A stretch of DNA of 64,000 bases from Clostridium akagii DSM 12554 (GCF_000686725.1 NZ_KK366008.1:474074-538073); one strand, 5' to 3'. Positions 17,216-26,168 are shown, counted from the first letter of the stretch. Numbers and translations: made by a program. The notes: generated by a model not told the origin, from the letters alone.

Positions 17216-18361
17216 ATGATGTGTTTAAAATTGAAATGTAACAGTTTATTACAAAAAATCAATAAAGAACTTACAGATAATGTTCCTTTAGTTAAACCAG
17301 AAAAATATTTATTTTCACGACCTAAAAACATTAGTATAGGTACTACAAATATATCAGGTAATTCTCTTAATAAAATTATTATATATCTAAGATCTGATGT
17401 TGGCGGTGAGCATGGTACTGAAACAGGAGGATGTGCTTGTTGTAAACATTGGAGGCTAGGAACTGCAGGTATTAAACTTGATATTCCAAATATGTATATA
17501 AATCAATATCTATATGCAGTGAAATTACATGGGTTACAACCTGTTGTTAGTCTTTACAATGAAGGTAATATACTTAATACTAATGAGGTTCCTATAGATG
17601 AATTAATTTATATTATTAAGCATATGTCAAAAAATAACGTCAAAAAATTAATTATAGAAAGTAGACCAGAATTTATAGATCAGAATAAGTTAACAAAAAT
17701 AAAAGCTGTGTCTGGTAATATGACAATAGAAATTGGAATTGGATTGGAATCTGTAAATGATTTTGTAAGAAATGAATTATTTTTAAAAAATATGAAAAAA
17801 AGTGAATATGAATCAGCAGTTAAAATAATTAATGAAAATAATATGAAATCTCTTACATATGTAATTTTGAAACCAGCTTTCTTAAATGAGGTACAAGCAA
17901 TAAAAGAAGCAATAGAAACAATTAAATATGTTTTTAATGCAGGGTCGCATGCTGTTTCGCTTGAACCAATTGGTGTTGAACCATACACGGTAACTAATCT
18001 ATTATATGAAGATTGTAAGTATATACCTCCAAAATTATGGAGCGTGTTAGAAGTTCTTAAGCAGACATATCAACTTGGGGAAATTAGAATTGGTGCTTGT
18101 CAAGTATCACCAAGACCAACTACTTTACCGTCAAATTGTGATAAATGTACAAATAAAGTTTTGGAGAAATTTGATGAATGGAATTGTACATATGACATTT
18201 CTGTTTTAAATGAGTTATATTGCAGCAATTGTTATGATACATATATTGATGATGTTAATAAGTTAGATAGTTTTATCGATGAAAAATCTATAGAAAAAGA
18301 TATCCTAGATTTTATAAATCATTATAATACTGTAAGCATGGAGAAAGTAACAAATAGTTAA
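17216..18361 (+). CDS. Radical-SAM-like protein related to RaSEA (TIGR01210 type)
   Basis: Protein of 381 residues. The central segment (SLEPIGVEPYTVTNLLYEDC, then YIPPKLWSVLEVLK at 269-282) closely recalls archaeal RaSEA, the radical SAM partner of ArcS in archaeosine synthesis. The cluster region GTETGGCACCKHWR holds C73, C75 and C76; a third upstream cysteine in the usual spacing is not evident (the place reads RSDVGG). The C-terminal 90 residues add C295, C308-x2-C311, C324 and C336-x2-C339, which look like a zinc site. Bacteria do not normally make archaeosine, so its role here is unknown. No clear ribosome binding site; translation may be coupled to the EamA gene. Confidence 0.65.
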   Translation: MMCLKLKCNSLLQKINKELTDNVPLVKPEKYLFSRPKNISIGTTNISGNSLNKIIIYLRSDVGGEHGTETGGCACCKHWRLGTAGIKLDIPNMYINQYLYAVKLHGLQPVVSLYNEGNILNTNEVPIDELIYIIKHMSKNNVKKLIIESRPEFIDQNKLTKIKAVSGNMTIEIGIGLESVNDFVRNELFLKNMKKSEYESAVKIINENNMKSLTYVILKPAFLNEVQAIKEAIETIKYVFNAGSHAVSLEPIGVEPYTVTNLLYEDCKYIPPKLWSVLEVLKQTYQLGEIRIGACQVSPRPTTLPSNCDKCTNKVLEKFDEWNCTYDISVLNELYCSNCYDTYIDDVNKLDSFIDEKSIEKDILDFINHYNTVSMEKVTNS

Positions 18362-18363
18362 TT

Positions 18364-19293
18364 GGGGCTGTTGCGCCAAGAAATTAGTGTGACAGTTTTT
18401 TTTGCAAAAAAACAATTCCTACGCTTCTAGCAAAATTGAAAGTGCATGCAAGCGAGATATTAATTTCATGTATCTTTTAGAAAGTGCGTCAGCACCAGTC
18501 TATTCAACTATAGCTAGATTTCGTAGCCTTCATTTTACACCAGTTGCCGAAGAACTTTTATCACAAATGACAGATTTTCTGGCACATAATGGAGAGCTTT
18601 CGCTAGAAAATCTGTTCATTGACGGTACAAAGATTGAGGCGGTGTAGCCAATAAGTACACTTCCGTCTGGAAAAAATAAATTACTAAAAATCAGAAAAAA
18701 CTCATGGATAAAATTCCAGCATTTATTTTACAAGCTGAAAAAGATTTTTGAATTAAAATTTTGTATAAAAGTTTAATTCAAAAAACATTATACCAGCTTG
18801 ATAGATACATCCAAAGATTGAAACAGTAGAATCAGTACATTCAATTTACAAAAGAATCATTGCAGATTCAGGATATGAAAGTGAAGAAAATTATTTGTAT
18901 TTGGAAAATAATCAACAGCTAGCATTCATTAAGCCTACAAATTATGAAATCAGTAAAAGGTGAAGTAAAGCAAGACATGGGATTCAGACGCTTCTTGTGT
19001 CGTGGACAACAAAATATACTGGCAGAATGCATCTTGCTTGGGATTTCACATAACGTAAATAAGTTACACAATAAAATACAAAATGGACGTTGTGGTTCTT
19101 ATGTTTTTCCATTAAAAGCAGCGTAAACTTTAGAATTTTAAAATTCAAAAAAAATGGGTAAAAATACCCTTTATTTTCTGTACCCTTTTTACATTTCAAT
19201 TTCAAAAAACATAAATTCAATCCTAAAATCTAAAATATAGTATAGAAAAAGAGCTGTTCATAGCAATTAAAAAAATCGCTAATGCAACAGCCC
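18364..19293 (+). mobile_element. Decayed IS1182-like insertion sequence
   Basis: Perfect 11-bp terminal inverted repeats GGGGCTGTTGC (18364-18374) and GCAACAGCCCC (19283-19293) bound a 930-bp remnant. Inside are out-of-frame pieces of an IS1182-type DDE transposase, and a large central part is missing compared with a full-length element of about 1.6 kb. No target-site duplication was obvious. A related solo left end lies at 56316-56370. Confidence 0.85.
18402..19126 (+). pseudogene. IS1182-like transposase, multiply disrupted
   Basis: Fragment 1 (18402-18647) reads SSKIESACKRDINFMYLLES, STIARFRSLHFTP and NLFIDGTKIEAV, then ends at a stop. The next piece continues in another frame as ANKYTSVWKK. 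Further on come IIADSGYESEENYLYLENNQ and, in yet another frame, GEVKQDMGFRRFLCRGQQN and ILLGISHNVNKLHNKIQNG. These are in the order found in intact IS1182 transposases, with stops, frameshifts and a deletion between them. Not functional. Confidence 0.85.
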
Positions 19294-19330
19294 CGTTTCA
19301 TTTATTTACTGAAATACCAACATATTAATA

Positions 19331-20074
19331 TTAATCATTAAACAAACTTAGAAACTGTTTTATTCTTTGATTTTCTGTTTCCTCAAATATTTGCTTTGGG
19401 CTGCCCTCTTCCACAATAAGTCCATGATCCAAAAATATTACTTTATGAGCAGTATTTCTTGCAAAGCTCATTTTATGAGTTACAATTACCATGGTCATGC
19501 CTTCATGTGATAGGTTTTTCATTACTTTTAACACTTCTCCCTCAATTTCAGGATCAAGTGCAGATGTTGGTTCATCAAATAGTAACACATCAGGTTCCAT
19601 GGCCATTGCACGTGCTATAGCAACTCTTTGCTGTTGTCCACCAGACAATTGATATGGATAATCATCACACTTTTCTATAAGTCCAACTTTTTCTAAAAGT
19701 TTAAGTCCCTTTTCACGAGCTTCATTTTTGGGACGTTTTAGAACAATAACTAATCCTTCAATAATATTTTCTATAACTGTCATATGAGGAAATAAATAAA
19801 ATCCTTGAAATACCATTCCTGTTTTCTTTCTTAGCGTTATTACTTCTTTTTTACTTGGTTTATTATCTTTATCAAAAGTTAATTTGCTAGTTCCCACACT
19901 GATTGTACCCTCACTAGGAGTTTCTAGTAGATTTATACAACGTAGCAATGTAGTTTTCCCTGAACCAGATGGCCCAATAATTACTGTTGTTTCACCCTTG
20001 TTTACTTGTAAATTTACACCTTTTAAAATCTCATCATTTCCAAAACTCTTATGCAAATTTTTTATATCAATCAT
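19331..20074 (-). CDS. Amino acid ABC transporter ATPase (cystine type)
   Basis: ATPase of a polar amino acid uptake system, at the inner face of the membrane (247 residues). Walker A GPSGSGKTTLLR, Q-loop GMVFQGFYLFPHMTV, signature LSGGQQQRVAIARAM, Walker B VLLFDEPTSALD and the H-loop VTHKM are all present. The ATG at 20074 has GGAGG eight bases upstream. The gene starts 14 bp after the permease stop. The set substrate-binding protein, permease, ATPase resembles tcyABC, so cystine is the best guess. Confidence 0.88.
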   Translation of the reverse strand: MIDIKNLHKSFGNDEILKGVNLQVNKGETTVIIGPSGSGKTTLLRCINLLETPSEGTISVGTSKLTFDKDNKPSKKEVITLRKKTGMVFQGFYLFPHMTVIENIIEGLVIVLKRPKNEAREKGLKLLEKVGLIEKCDDYPYQLSGGQQQRVAIARAMAMEPDVLLFDEPTSALDPEIEGEVLKVMKNLSHEGMTMVIVTHKMSFARNTAHKVIFLDHGLIVEEGSPKQIFEETENQRIKQFLSLFND

Positions 20075-20088
20075 AATATTATCCTCCA

Positions 20089-20772
20089 TTACATTGCCAC
20101 AGACCTTTCTAGTCTTTTTTCTAGCTTTTGCTGAAATAAAGACAATACTGCACAAAATATTAGATAGATAAATGCCGCTTCGCTATATAAATATAGTGGC
20201 TCATATGTTGTTGCAGTTATTGTTTGTGCAACCTGAAACAGTTCCGTCACAGTTATTGTTGCTGCTAGTGATGTATCCTTGACAAGACTAATAAATGAAT
20301 TTGCAAGTGCCGGTATAGCAACCCTTGCAGCTTGTGGTAAAATAACTCGTCGTAATGCCTGATTATCACTCATGCCAATGGAATAAGCAGCTTCCCATTG
20401 CCCTTTATTTGTAGACAAAATTGATGCTCTTATTATTTCAGAATTATATGCGCCTACACTCAAAGTAAATCCAATTGTGGCAGAAGTTAACGCACCAATT
20501 GTGATTCCTGCAGCAGGTAGACCATAAAAGATAATAAATAATTGAACTAGTAAAGGGGTTCCCCTAATTATAAAAACATAAAACTTTGCTATTGCTACCA
20601 AAGGTTTTATATTTGAAATACGTGCTAATGCCGTTAACAATGCAAGTATTAGCCCAAGTATAAATGATATCACAGCAAGTGGAACTGTAAATTCTAGTCC
20701 TGCTTTTAACAAAGGAAAAAAAGAACTTGTGAGTATGTGTATTATTCTTAATGTTGAATCGTCTAACTTCAT
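20089..20772 (-). CDS. Amino acid ABC transporter permease (TcyB-like)
   Basis: Membrane permease of 227 residues in the HisM/GlnP family. Its N-terminal segment (SFFPLLKAGLEFTVPLAVIS) and FIIRGTPLLVQLFIIFYGLP are close to L-cystine permeases such as TcyB. The coupling loop for the ATPase is visible around GQWEAAYSIGMSDNQALRRV followed by ILPQA. It sits between the binding protein and ATPase genes in a three-gene operon. Confidence 0.88.
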   Translation of the reverse strand: MKLDDSTLRIIHILTSSFFPLLKAGLEFTVPLAVISFILGLILALLTALARISNIKPLVAIAKFYVFIIRGTPLLVQLFIIFYGLPAAGITIGALTSATIGFTLSVGAYNSEIIRASILSTNKGQWEAAYSIGMSDNQALRRVILPQAARVAIPALANSFISLVKDTSLAATITVTELFQVAQTITATTYEPLYLYSEAAFIYLIFCAVLSLFQQKLEKRLERSVAM

Positions 20773-20784
20773 TACATCACCCTA

Positions 20785-21582
20785 TTATTTTGATACATCA
20801 GTACCAAACCATTTATTGGATATTTTCAAATAAGTTCCATCTGATTTCATATCAGCTAAAGCTTTATTTACTGCTGCTATTAATTCTGTATTCCCTTTTC
20901 TAAACAATATGGCACTTTTATCAGCATTTGTGTAAGTTGCAACTATTTTTACAGGTGCATTAGGCTTTTGTTTTTTTAAATCTAAGTAAGATAAACTATC
21001 ATTAACTGATGCATCAACTCTTTTTGAAGTTAATAAATCAATTGATGCGTTAAATCCATCATCTTGTACAAGTTCAGCACCGTACTTTGTAGCTATTTTA
21101 GCAAAGTTACTTGTTAGGCTTTGTGCTGACTTTTTACCTTTTAAATCTTCAAAACTTTTTATGCTGTTATTATCACTGTTAACAACAAGGACTGCTTTTG
21201 ACACAATATATGGATTTGAAAAGTCATATTTTTTTTGTCTGTCAGCATTCACTCCCACTTCGTTTACAACAATATCAAATCTTTTAGCATCAAGTCCTGC
21301 GAACATTCCATCCCACTTTGTTTCAACAAATTTAGTCTTAACGCCAAGACGTTTTGCAACTTCTTTAGCTATATCAACATCAAACCCTGTCAAATTCCCG
21401 TTACTATCATGAAATGTAAATGGCGCGTATGTTCCCTCTGTACCAATTTTTATTACACCATCACTTTTTATTTTTGATAAACTATTTGATTGTTGTGTGC
21501 TACTACTATTGCTTACTCCGCATCCTGTACTAACAATAGCTACAGTTATTAATGCAGTAATTAATAAAGATATTTTTTTCAT
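20785..21582 (-). CDS. Amino acid ABC transporter substrate-binding lipoprotein
   Basis: Extracellular binding protein of 265 residues anchored as a lipoprotein: signal MKKISLLITALITVAIVSTGC with lipobox STGC. The mature part is a bacterial SBP family 3 domain (GTEGTYAPFTFHD, GFDVDIAKEVAKRLG, FSNPYIVSKAVLVV). The FSNPYIVSKAVLVV-type stretch is common in cystine-binding proteins. First gene of the operon, with a recognisable promoter and a pair of direct repeats upstream. Confidence 0.88.
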   Translation of the reverse strand: MKKISLLITALITVAIVSTGCGVSNSSSTQQSNSLSKIKSDGVIKIGTEGTYAPFTFHDSNGNLTGFDVDIAKEVAKRLGVKTKFVETKWDGMFAGLDAKRFDIVVNEVGVNADRQKKYDFSNPYIVSKAVLVVNSDNNSIKSFEDLKGKKSAQSLTSNFAKIATKYGAELVQDDGFNASIDLLTSKRVDASVNDSLSYLDLKKQKPNAPVKIVATYTNADKSAILFRKGNTELIAAVNKALADMKSDGTYLKISNKWFGTDVSK

Positions 21583-21625
21583 AATGATCCCTCCTAGTAT
21601 TCCAATCGAAGTTATGTACTAACAA

Positions 21626-21654
21626 ACAATATCATGCATATGATTTTATGTCAA
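21626..21654 (-). promoter_or_regulatory. Promoter of the cystine-type ABC operon
   Basis: The minus strand shows TTGACA (21649-21654), a 17-nt spacer and TATTGT (21626-21631), about 45 bp before the binding-protein ATG. The spacer contains ATCATATGCATGAT, a near palindrome. Confidence 0.65.
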
Positions 21655-21675
21655 CTATTAATACCAATATCATGC
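21627..21675. repeat. Pair of CAATATCATGC direct repeats flanking the promoter
   Basis: CAATATCATGC occurs at 21627-21637 (over the -10 region) and again at 21665-21675 (upstream of the -35 region), 38 bp apart. They may be operator half-sites of an unknown regulator. Confidence 0.45.
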
Positions 21676-21747
21676 GTTTTATTTTTTGCGCTTTTATAAT
21701 CATTATTCATACTATGTTCCGTTAAAAATCTTGGCACTTGTCACTAC

Positions 21748-23091
21748 TTATATTAGGTATTTTAAAAGCAATGTAGCTAGACCAAGAAAGAAAAAGAAAC
21801 CACACACATCAGTAAATGTAGTTACAAAAACAGCTGAAGCTAATGCAGGATCTACCTTTAGTTTTTTTAATATTACAGGAACTAGATATCCTACAATAGT
21901 TGCAACACACATGTTACCAATCATAGATACTCCAACCACTATTCCAAATACAGGTTTACGAGACCACACCATTCCAATTATTGCTATTACAACGCCAATA
22001 GCCGCTCCATTAATTAATCCAACTAATATTTCTTTTCGAAATATTTTTTTTGCGTTTTCTTTTGTAAATTCTCCTAATGCTATACCTCTTACAATTAGTG
22101 TTAAGCTTTGAGTTCCTGCATTTCCTCCCATCCCCGCTATTATAGGATTAAAAGCTGCAAGTATAACTACTTTATCAATGGTGTTACTAAAAACACCTAC
22201 AGTGGCTCCTGCAAGTATTGCTGTTACTAGATTAACATAAAGCCATGGCAATCTGCTCTTTACCGAAGAGAATGTTGGTCCATCAATTATTTCACCCTCA
22301 TTAACTCCACCAAGACGTAAGATATCTTCAGTTGCTTCCTCTCTTACTACCTCAATAATGTCATCCACAGTAATTACACCAAGCATCTCACCCTTTTCAT
22401 CCGTAACAGGCATTGCTTGAAATCCATATTTTTCAAATATAGTTGCAACCTCTTCTTGATCCATTTCTACTGGAAGACTTTTTACTTTTTCATGCATTAT
22501 TTCTCCTATTTTCGTATGAAAGGTTGAAATAACTAACTCTCTAAGTGATATTATTCCTTTTAAAATATCATTTTCATCTAATACATAAAGGTAATAGGCC
22601 GTTTCCGCATCAATACCTGCCGTTTGAAGATATTTCAAAGTTTCTTTTACAGTCATAGTTTCCTTAATGGCCAAAAATTCTGAAGCCATAAGTCCACCAG
22701 CAGTATCATCTTCATAGTTTAAAAGTTCTTTTACATCTTCAGCCTCTTCTTTTCCTAAATGTCCTAAAAATCTAATTATTCTTTCTGGTTCTAGGTTTGC
22801 CAGTAAATCTGCTATCTCATCTGAAGTCATTTCATTAACAATTTTATATTGTTCAAGTTCTGAGAACAGGTTTAAAAAATCCTCTTTTTCTTCCTCTTCC
22901 ATTTCCTCGAAAACATTAGCTATAAGCCATACAGGTAATTTTTCCATTATTTTTAATTTATCAATATCACTATCTCTTAAGACCTCTAGTATATCAGCTG
23001 GATGTATATCCTCCAGATATTGTTCCAGCTGTTCTGTGCTACTATATACCAATAATTCTTTAAGATCTTGATTTGTTAAAACATCATTCAA
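21748..23091 (-). CDS. mgtE: Magnesium transporter MgtE
   Basis: Mg2+ channel of 447 residues. Domain order is the N-terminal MgtE helical domain (residues about 1-125, with many acidic residues), a CBS pair (about 130-255; TAGGLMASEFLAI, GFQAMPVTDEKGEMLGVITVDD) and a five-helix membrane domain (about 280-447; PIIAGMGGNAGTQSLTLIVRG). The last motif is the family's pore signature. The upstream region (182 bp) is too short and too different to be an Mg2+ riboswitch. Confidence 0.95.
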   Translation of the reverse strand: MNDVLTNQDLKELLVYSSTEQLEQYLEDIHPADILEVLRDSDIDKLKIMEKLPVWLIANVFEEMEEEEKEDFLNLFSELEQYKIVNEMTSDEIADLLANLEPERIIRFLGHLGKEEAEDVKELLNYEDDTAGGLMASEFLAIKETMTVKETLKYLQTAGIDAETAYYLYVLDENDILKGIISLRELVISTFHTKIGEIMHEKVKSLPVEMDQEEVATIFEKYGFQAMPVTDEKGEMLGVITVDDIIEVVREEATEDILRLGGVNEGEIIDGPTFSSVKSRLPWLYVNLVTAILAGATVGVFSNTIDKVVILAAFNPIIAGMGGNAGTQSLTLIVRGIALGEFTKENAKKIFRKEILVGLINGAAIGVVIAIIGMVWSRKPVFGIVVGVSMIGNMCVATIVGYLVPVILKKLKVDPALASAVFVTTFTDVCGFFFFLGLATLLLKYLI

Positions 23092-23170
23092 GTAGCTTCA
23101 CTCCCTCATGATATATATTATGTATATTATATATATTTTTTAAACTATTTAATCTTAATCCATTATTAAT

Positions 23171-23217
23171 GAAAAAAAGAATGTAAGTAGTTTTGCTTAC
23201 ATAAATCTACTTACATC
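23171..23217 (-). terminator. Terminator hairpin upstream of mgtE (ends the APC transcript)
   Basis: Stem GATGTAAGTAG/CTACTTACAT on the minus strand, followed by CTTTTTTT. It is closely related to the hairpin at 8360-8413. Confidence 0.8.
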
Positions 23218-23234
23218 TTTACATTATACCAAAA

Positions 23235-23256
23235 TAGACTACCATATGGTAGTCTA
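23235..23256. repeat. Perfect 22-bp palindrome after the APC permease gene
   Basis: TAGACTACCAT/ATGGTAGTCTA is fully self-complementary, followed on the minus strand by TTTT. It probably acts with the hairpin at 23171-23217 as a tandem terminator, though an operator cannot be excluded. Confidence 0.55.
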
Positions 23257-23273
23257 CTTAACTTTGGAAACTT

Positions 23274-24737
23274 TTATTTTTTTTCTTTATGTCTTGGAAA
23301 TTTAATATGATGCTCATTAACCCAAGTTAACATTTTAGTGTATATAGGAGCATTGGCTTTTTGGAGTTCACTATGCTTTCTACCATAAGCGAAATATATT
23401 ATTAGTCCCAATAATAACCAGATTACAAATCTAATCCATGTTTCTAAAGGTAAAGCCGACATTAAGTAACCACAAGCTATTATAGTAAGTATTGGTAAAA
23501 ACGGTACCCAAGGACATCTGAATTTTCTTTCAGCATTGGGCATAGTTTTTCTAAGTACAATAACCCCTACAGAAACAAGAACAAAGGCAAATAATGTTCC
23601 TATATTACATAATTTTATTATTTCCTGCAATGGTAAAAATCCTGATATTGCCGCAGCTAAAACCCCAGTAATTACTGTGCAAAGGGTAGGTGTTTTATGA
23701 ACTGGGTGTACTTTTGAGAACACCTTAGGTAATAAACCATCTCGAGACATAACCATAAATACCCTTATCTGTCCATAAAGCATTACAAGTAATGTTGAAA
23801 TCATACCTATAACTGCACCGGTTCCAACCAGGGCCGCACCCCAATTGATTCCAAACTTTGTTAATGCATCTGGGATAGCATTATTTTGACTTATTGCTTT
23901 AAATGGAACCATACCAGTTATAACAACTGCTACTGTAACGTAAAGTATAATTACCACTCCAAGACAAATTGCAAGTCCTCTAGGTACATCCCTCTTTGGA
24001 TTTATAGTTTCTTCTGCCGCAGTAGAAACTGCATCAAATCCAATATAAGCAAAGAACATTATTGAAGCACCTGCCATAACACCTTTCCATCCAAAAGGAG
24101 CAAATGGCTTATAGTTAGCTACACTAATATGAAATACTCCAAGCACTATAAACAAAACAATTACAGCAATTTTTATTAAAACTATTGCATTGTTAAGTTT
24201 CGCACTTTCTTTTATACCTACAAACAATATACATGTTACAAGCCCCACTATAAGGACAGATGGTAAATCAACAAATCCACCTTCCGTTGGTCCATGGGTT
24301 ATCACTGTAGGTAAATTAAGTCCAGCAGATTTTAATAGCCCTACGAAAGTTCCAGACCAGCCAGATGCAACTGCTGCTGAGGAAACTAAATACTCAAGCA
24401 TTAGATCCCATCCTATAATCCAAGCTATAACTTCACCAAAAGCAATATATGAATATGTATACGTACTCCCTGCAACTGGAAACATAGTAGCAAGTTCTGC
24501 ATAAGTAAGTGCACAAAGTCCGCTAGTTATTGCAGCTACAATAAATGATAGAACTACCGCTGGTCCTGCCATATGAGCACCAACCCCTGTTGAAACAAAA
24601 ATCCCAGTACCAAGTACTGCACCTATTCCAAGTGCCGCTAGATCTGTTGATGTAAGATTCTTTTTAAGATCTGATTTCTCTGCAGAATGAAGTACCTGTT
24701 TCAGTGATTTTGTTTTCCATATATCTTTAATATTCAT
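23274..24737 (-). CDS. APC family amino acid permease (cationic amino acid transporter type)
   Basis: Membrane transporter of 487 residues with about twelve helices. LGIGAVLGTGIFVSTGVGAH is the helix-1 substrate-binding motif and FFAYIGFDAVSTAAEE the helix-6 motif typical of CAT/YfnA-type members. The N-terminal cytoplasmic 30 residues (MNIKDIWKTKSLKQV) resemble the N-terminus of the small protein encoded just upstream. The substrate cannot be fixed from sequence. Confidence 0.9.
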   Translation of the reverse strand: MNIKDIWKTKSLKQVLHSAEKSDLKKNLTSTDLAALGIGAVLGTGIFVSTGVGAHMAGPAVVLSFIVAAITSGLCALTYAELATMFPVAGSTYTYSYIAFGEVIAWIIGWDLMLEYLVSSAAVASGWSGTFVGLLKSAGLNLPTVITHGPTEGGFVDLPSVLIVGLVTCILFVGIKESAKLNNAIVLIKIAVIVLFIVLGVFHISVANYKPFAPFGWKGVMAGASIMFFAYIGFDAVSTAAEETINPKRDVPRGLAICLGVVIILYVTVAVVITGMVPFKAISQNNAIPDALTKFGINWGAALVGTGAVIGMISTLLVMLYGQIRVFMVMSRDGLLPKVFSKVHPVHKTPTLCTVITGVLAAAISGFLPLQEIIKLCNIGTLFAFVLVSVGVIVLRKTMPNAERKFRCPWVPFLPILTIIACGYLMSALPLETWIRFVIWLLLGLIIYFAYGRKHSELQKANAPIYTKMLTWVNEHHIKFPRHKEKK

Positions 24738-24797
24738 AATGATCCTCCTTTGTAAAAACAGTACTGATGATTCTTAATTATCTATTAGATACAAGTT

Positions 24798-25094
24798 TCA
24801 CTTTATAAACATAAAATAACATAAAACTACTAAAAGTATATTTGAAATTGCTAAATCTACATATACAATATAATCTATAAATTTTTTTCGTTTATAATAA
24901 TCCTCAAATTTCTTTTCAGATTGTTGTTGAAACTCCTTACATTCTTGTATTGTATCCTTAGTCTCCTTAGTTATACGGGCATTTTTGGTGTTATATGTAT
25001 TTTGAATTTTACTTTGAAAATGTGAAATGGTATTTTCACATTTTCCACGCACCTGTTTTATAGTCTTTCCTTGCCAAATTTTATTAATATTCAA
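24798..25094 (-). CDS. Small single-pass membrane protein paired with APC permease
   Basis: A 98-residue protein. Its first 15 residues (MNINKIWQGKTIKQV) match the start of the downstream permease (MNIKDIWKTKSLKQV) at 9 of 15 positions. A hydrophilic, lysine- and glutamate-rich likely helical middle (residues 20-70) precedes one transmembrane helix (about 76-96, IVYVDLAISNILLVVLCYFM). The gene lies 60 bp upstream of the permease on the same strand. It could be a decayed permease copy or a dedicated companion; I do not recognise a family. Ribosome binding site AGGAG upstream. Confidence 0.65.
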   Translation of the reverse strand: MNINKIWQGKTIKQVRGKCENTISHFQSKIQNTYNTKNARITKETKDTIQECKEFQQQSEKKFEDYYKRKKFIDYIVYVDLAISNILLVVLCYFMFIK

Positions 25095-25200
25095 TACGTT
25101 TCTCCTTTGCAGAACAATAGTAATACCTATTTTTATTTTGTGATTAATTCACTAATTTATATAAGCATCTAACTTTTTACAGGAAATTTATAAAAAGCAT

Positions 25201-25250
25201 AAAAAAAAGCACCACTTCGTTAAATTCAGTGAAAACATTTAACAAAGTGG
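25201..25250 (-). terminator. Terminator of the siderophore ABC operon
   Basis: A 13-bp stem (CCACTTTGTTAAA/TTTAACGAAGTGG with one mismatch, minus strand) is followed by GCTTTTTTTT. The rest of the 25095-25371 gap is AT-rich without further features. Confidence 0.85.
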
Positions 25251-25371
25251 ATTCCTATTTTTATATTATATCAGAAAATTCATCAAATTTCAAATGTAAA
25301 AATATGCATTTTATTTGTTGATCTTTAGATTAAAGAGGATTTTTTTCTTTTTTTACACAAGCTTTAATGTT

Positions 25372-26154
25372 CTATCCTAAATTATATGTTATGCAAACCG
25401 GTTTATTATTTATAGGTTCTTTAACTATTTCAGCTTCTATATTAAATATTTTTCTTAAATTATCTTTAGTCATTATCTCGTCTGGTGTACCTTTACATAC
25501 TATATTTCCATCTTTAATACCCACCATATAATCTGCAAATCTTGCGGCATTATTTAGCTCGTGAATAACCATAACTATTGTTCGTCCCTGTTCTTTGTTT
25601 AATTTATCTAATAACTGCAGGATTTCAAGTTGGTGTGCCAAATCCAAATATGTTGTTGGTTCATCTAATAACAATATTTCAGTATCTTGTACCAAAGCCA
25701 TAGCTATCCAAACTCTTTGTCTTTGTCCTCCTGATAATGATTCTATAGGTCTATGTTTAAATTGTTTCATATCAATTATATTTAAAGCCCAATTTATTTT
25801 CTCTCTGTCCACTTTATTCAGTTTTCCAAACCCACTTTGATGTGGAAATCTTCCATAGGCCACTAACTCACCCACAGTTAATCCACTTGGTGCCTGCGGA
25901 CTTTGAGGCAAAACCGCCATTTCTTTTGCTATTGCTTTTGAACTTAATCCTTGTATATCAACACCATTTATATAAACACTCCCACTTTTACTTTGTAATA
26001 TTCTAGCTATAGTCTTTAATATAGTTGATTTTCCACATCCATTTGGACCTATTATGGTAGTGATCTTACCCTTAGGTATATTTAAATCTAGATCTGTTAC
26101 TATCTCAAAACTCCCATATGCTATAGATAAATTTTCAGTTTTTATACTTTCCAT
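25372..26154 (-). CDS. Iron-siderophore ABC transporter ATPase (FecE/FhuC type)
   Basis: ATPase of 260 residues powering Fe-siderophore uptake. Walker A GPNGCGKSTILK, signature SLSGGQRQRVWIAMAL, Walker B ILLLDEPTTYLDLAHQ and the H-loop VIHELN fit the FecE/FhuC family, in which TTYLDLAHQ is characteristic. It starts behind GGAGG and lies 14 bp after the upstream permease. Last gene of the operon. Confidence 0.92.
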   Translation of the reverse strand: MESIKTENLSIAYGSFEIVTDLDLNIPKGKITTIIGPNGCGKSTILKTIARILQSKSGSVYINGVDIQGLSSKAIAKEMAVLPQSPQAPSGLTVGELVAYGRFPHQSGFGKLNKVDREKINWALNIIDMKQFKHRPIESLSGGQRQRVWIAMALVQDTEILLLDEPTTYLDLAHQLEILQLLDKLNKEQGRTIVMVIHELNNAARFADYMVGIKDGNIVCKGTPDEIMTKDNLRKIFNIEAEIVKEPINNKPVCITYNLG

Positions 26155-26168
26155 ATGTGCCTCCTAAA

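Noticed and set aside
15600..19293. Intact prophage or composite transposon
   Set aside because: The recombinase and transposase are both broken and of different families; no phage structural genes or matching flanking ends were found, so the stretch is described only as an island with remnants.
23092..23273. Mg2+ riboswitch (M-box) upstream of mgtE
   Set aside because: The region is mostly two terminator hairpins and AT-rich DNA; the conserved M-box elements are not present.
24738..25371. T-box leader for the APC permease gene
   Set aside because: No T-box motif (TGGNACCGCG type) or specifier structure was found upstream of the permease or the small gene.
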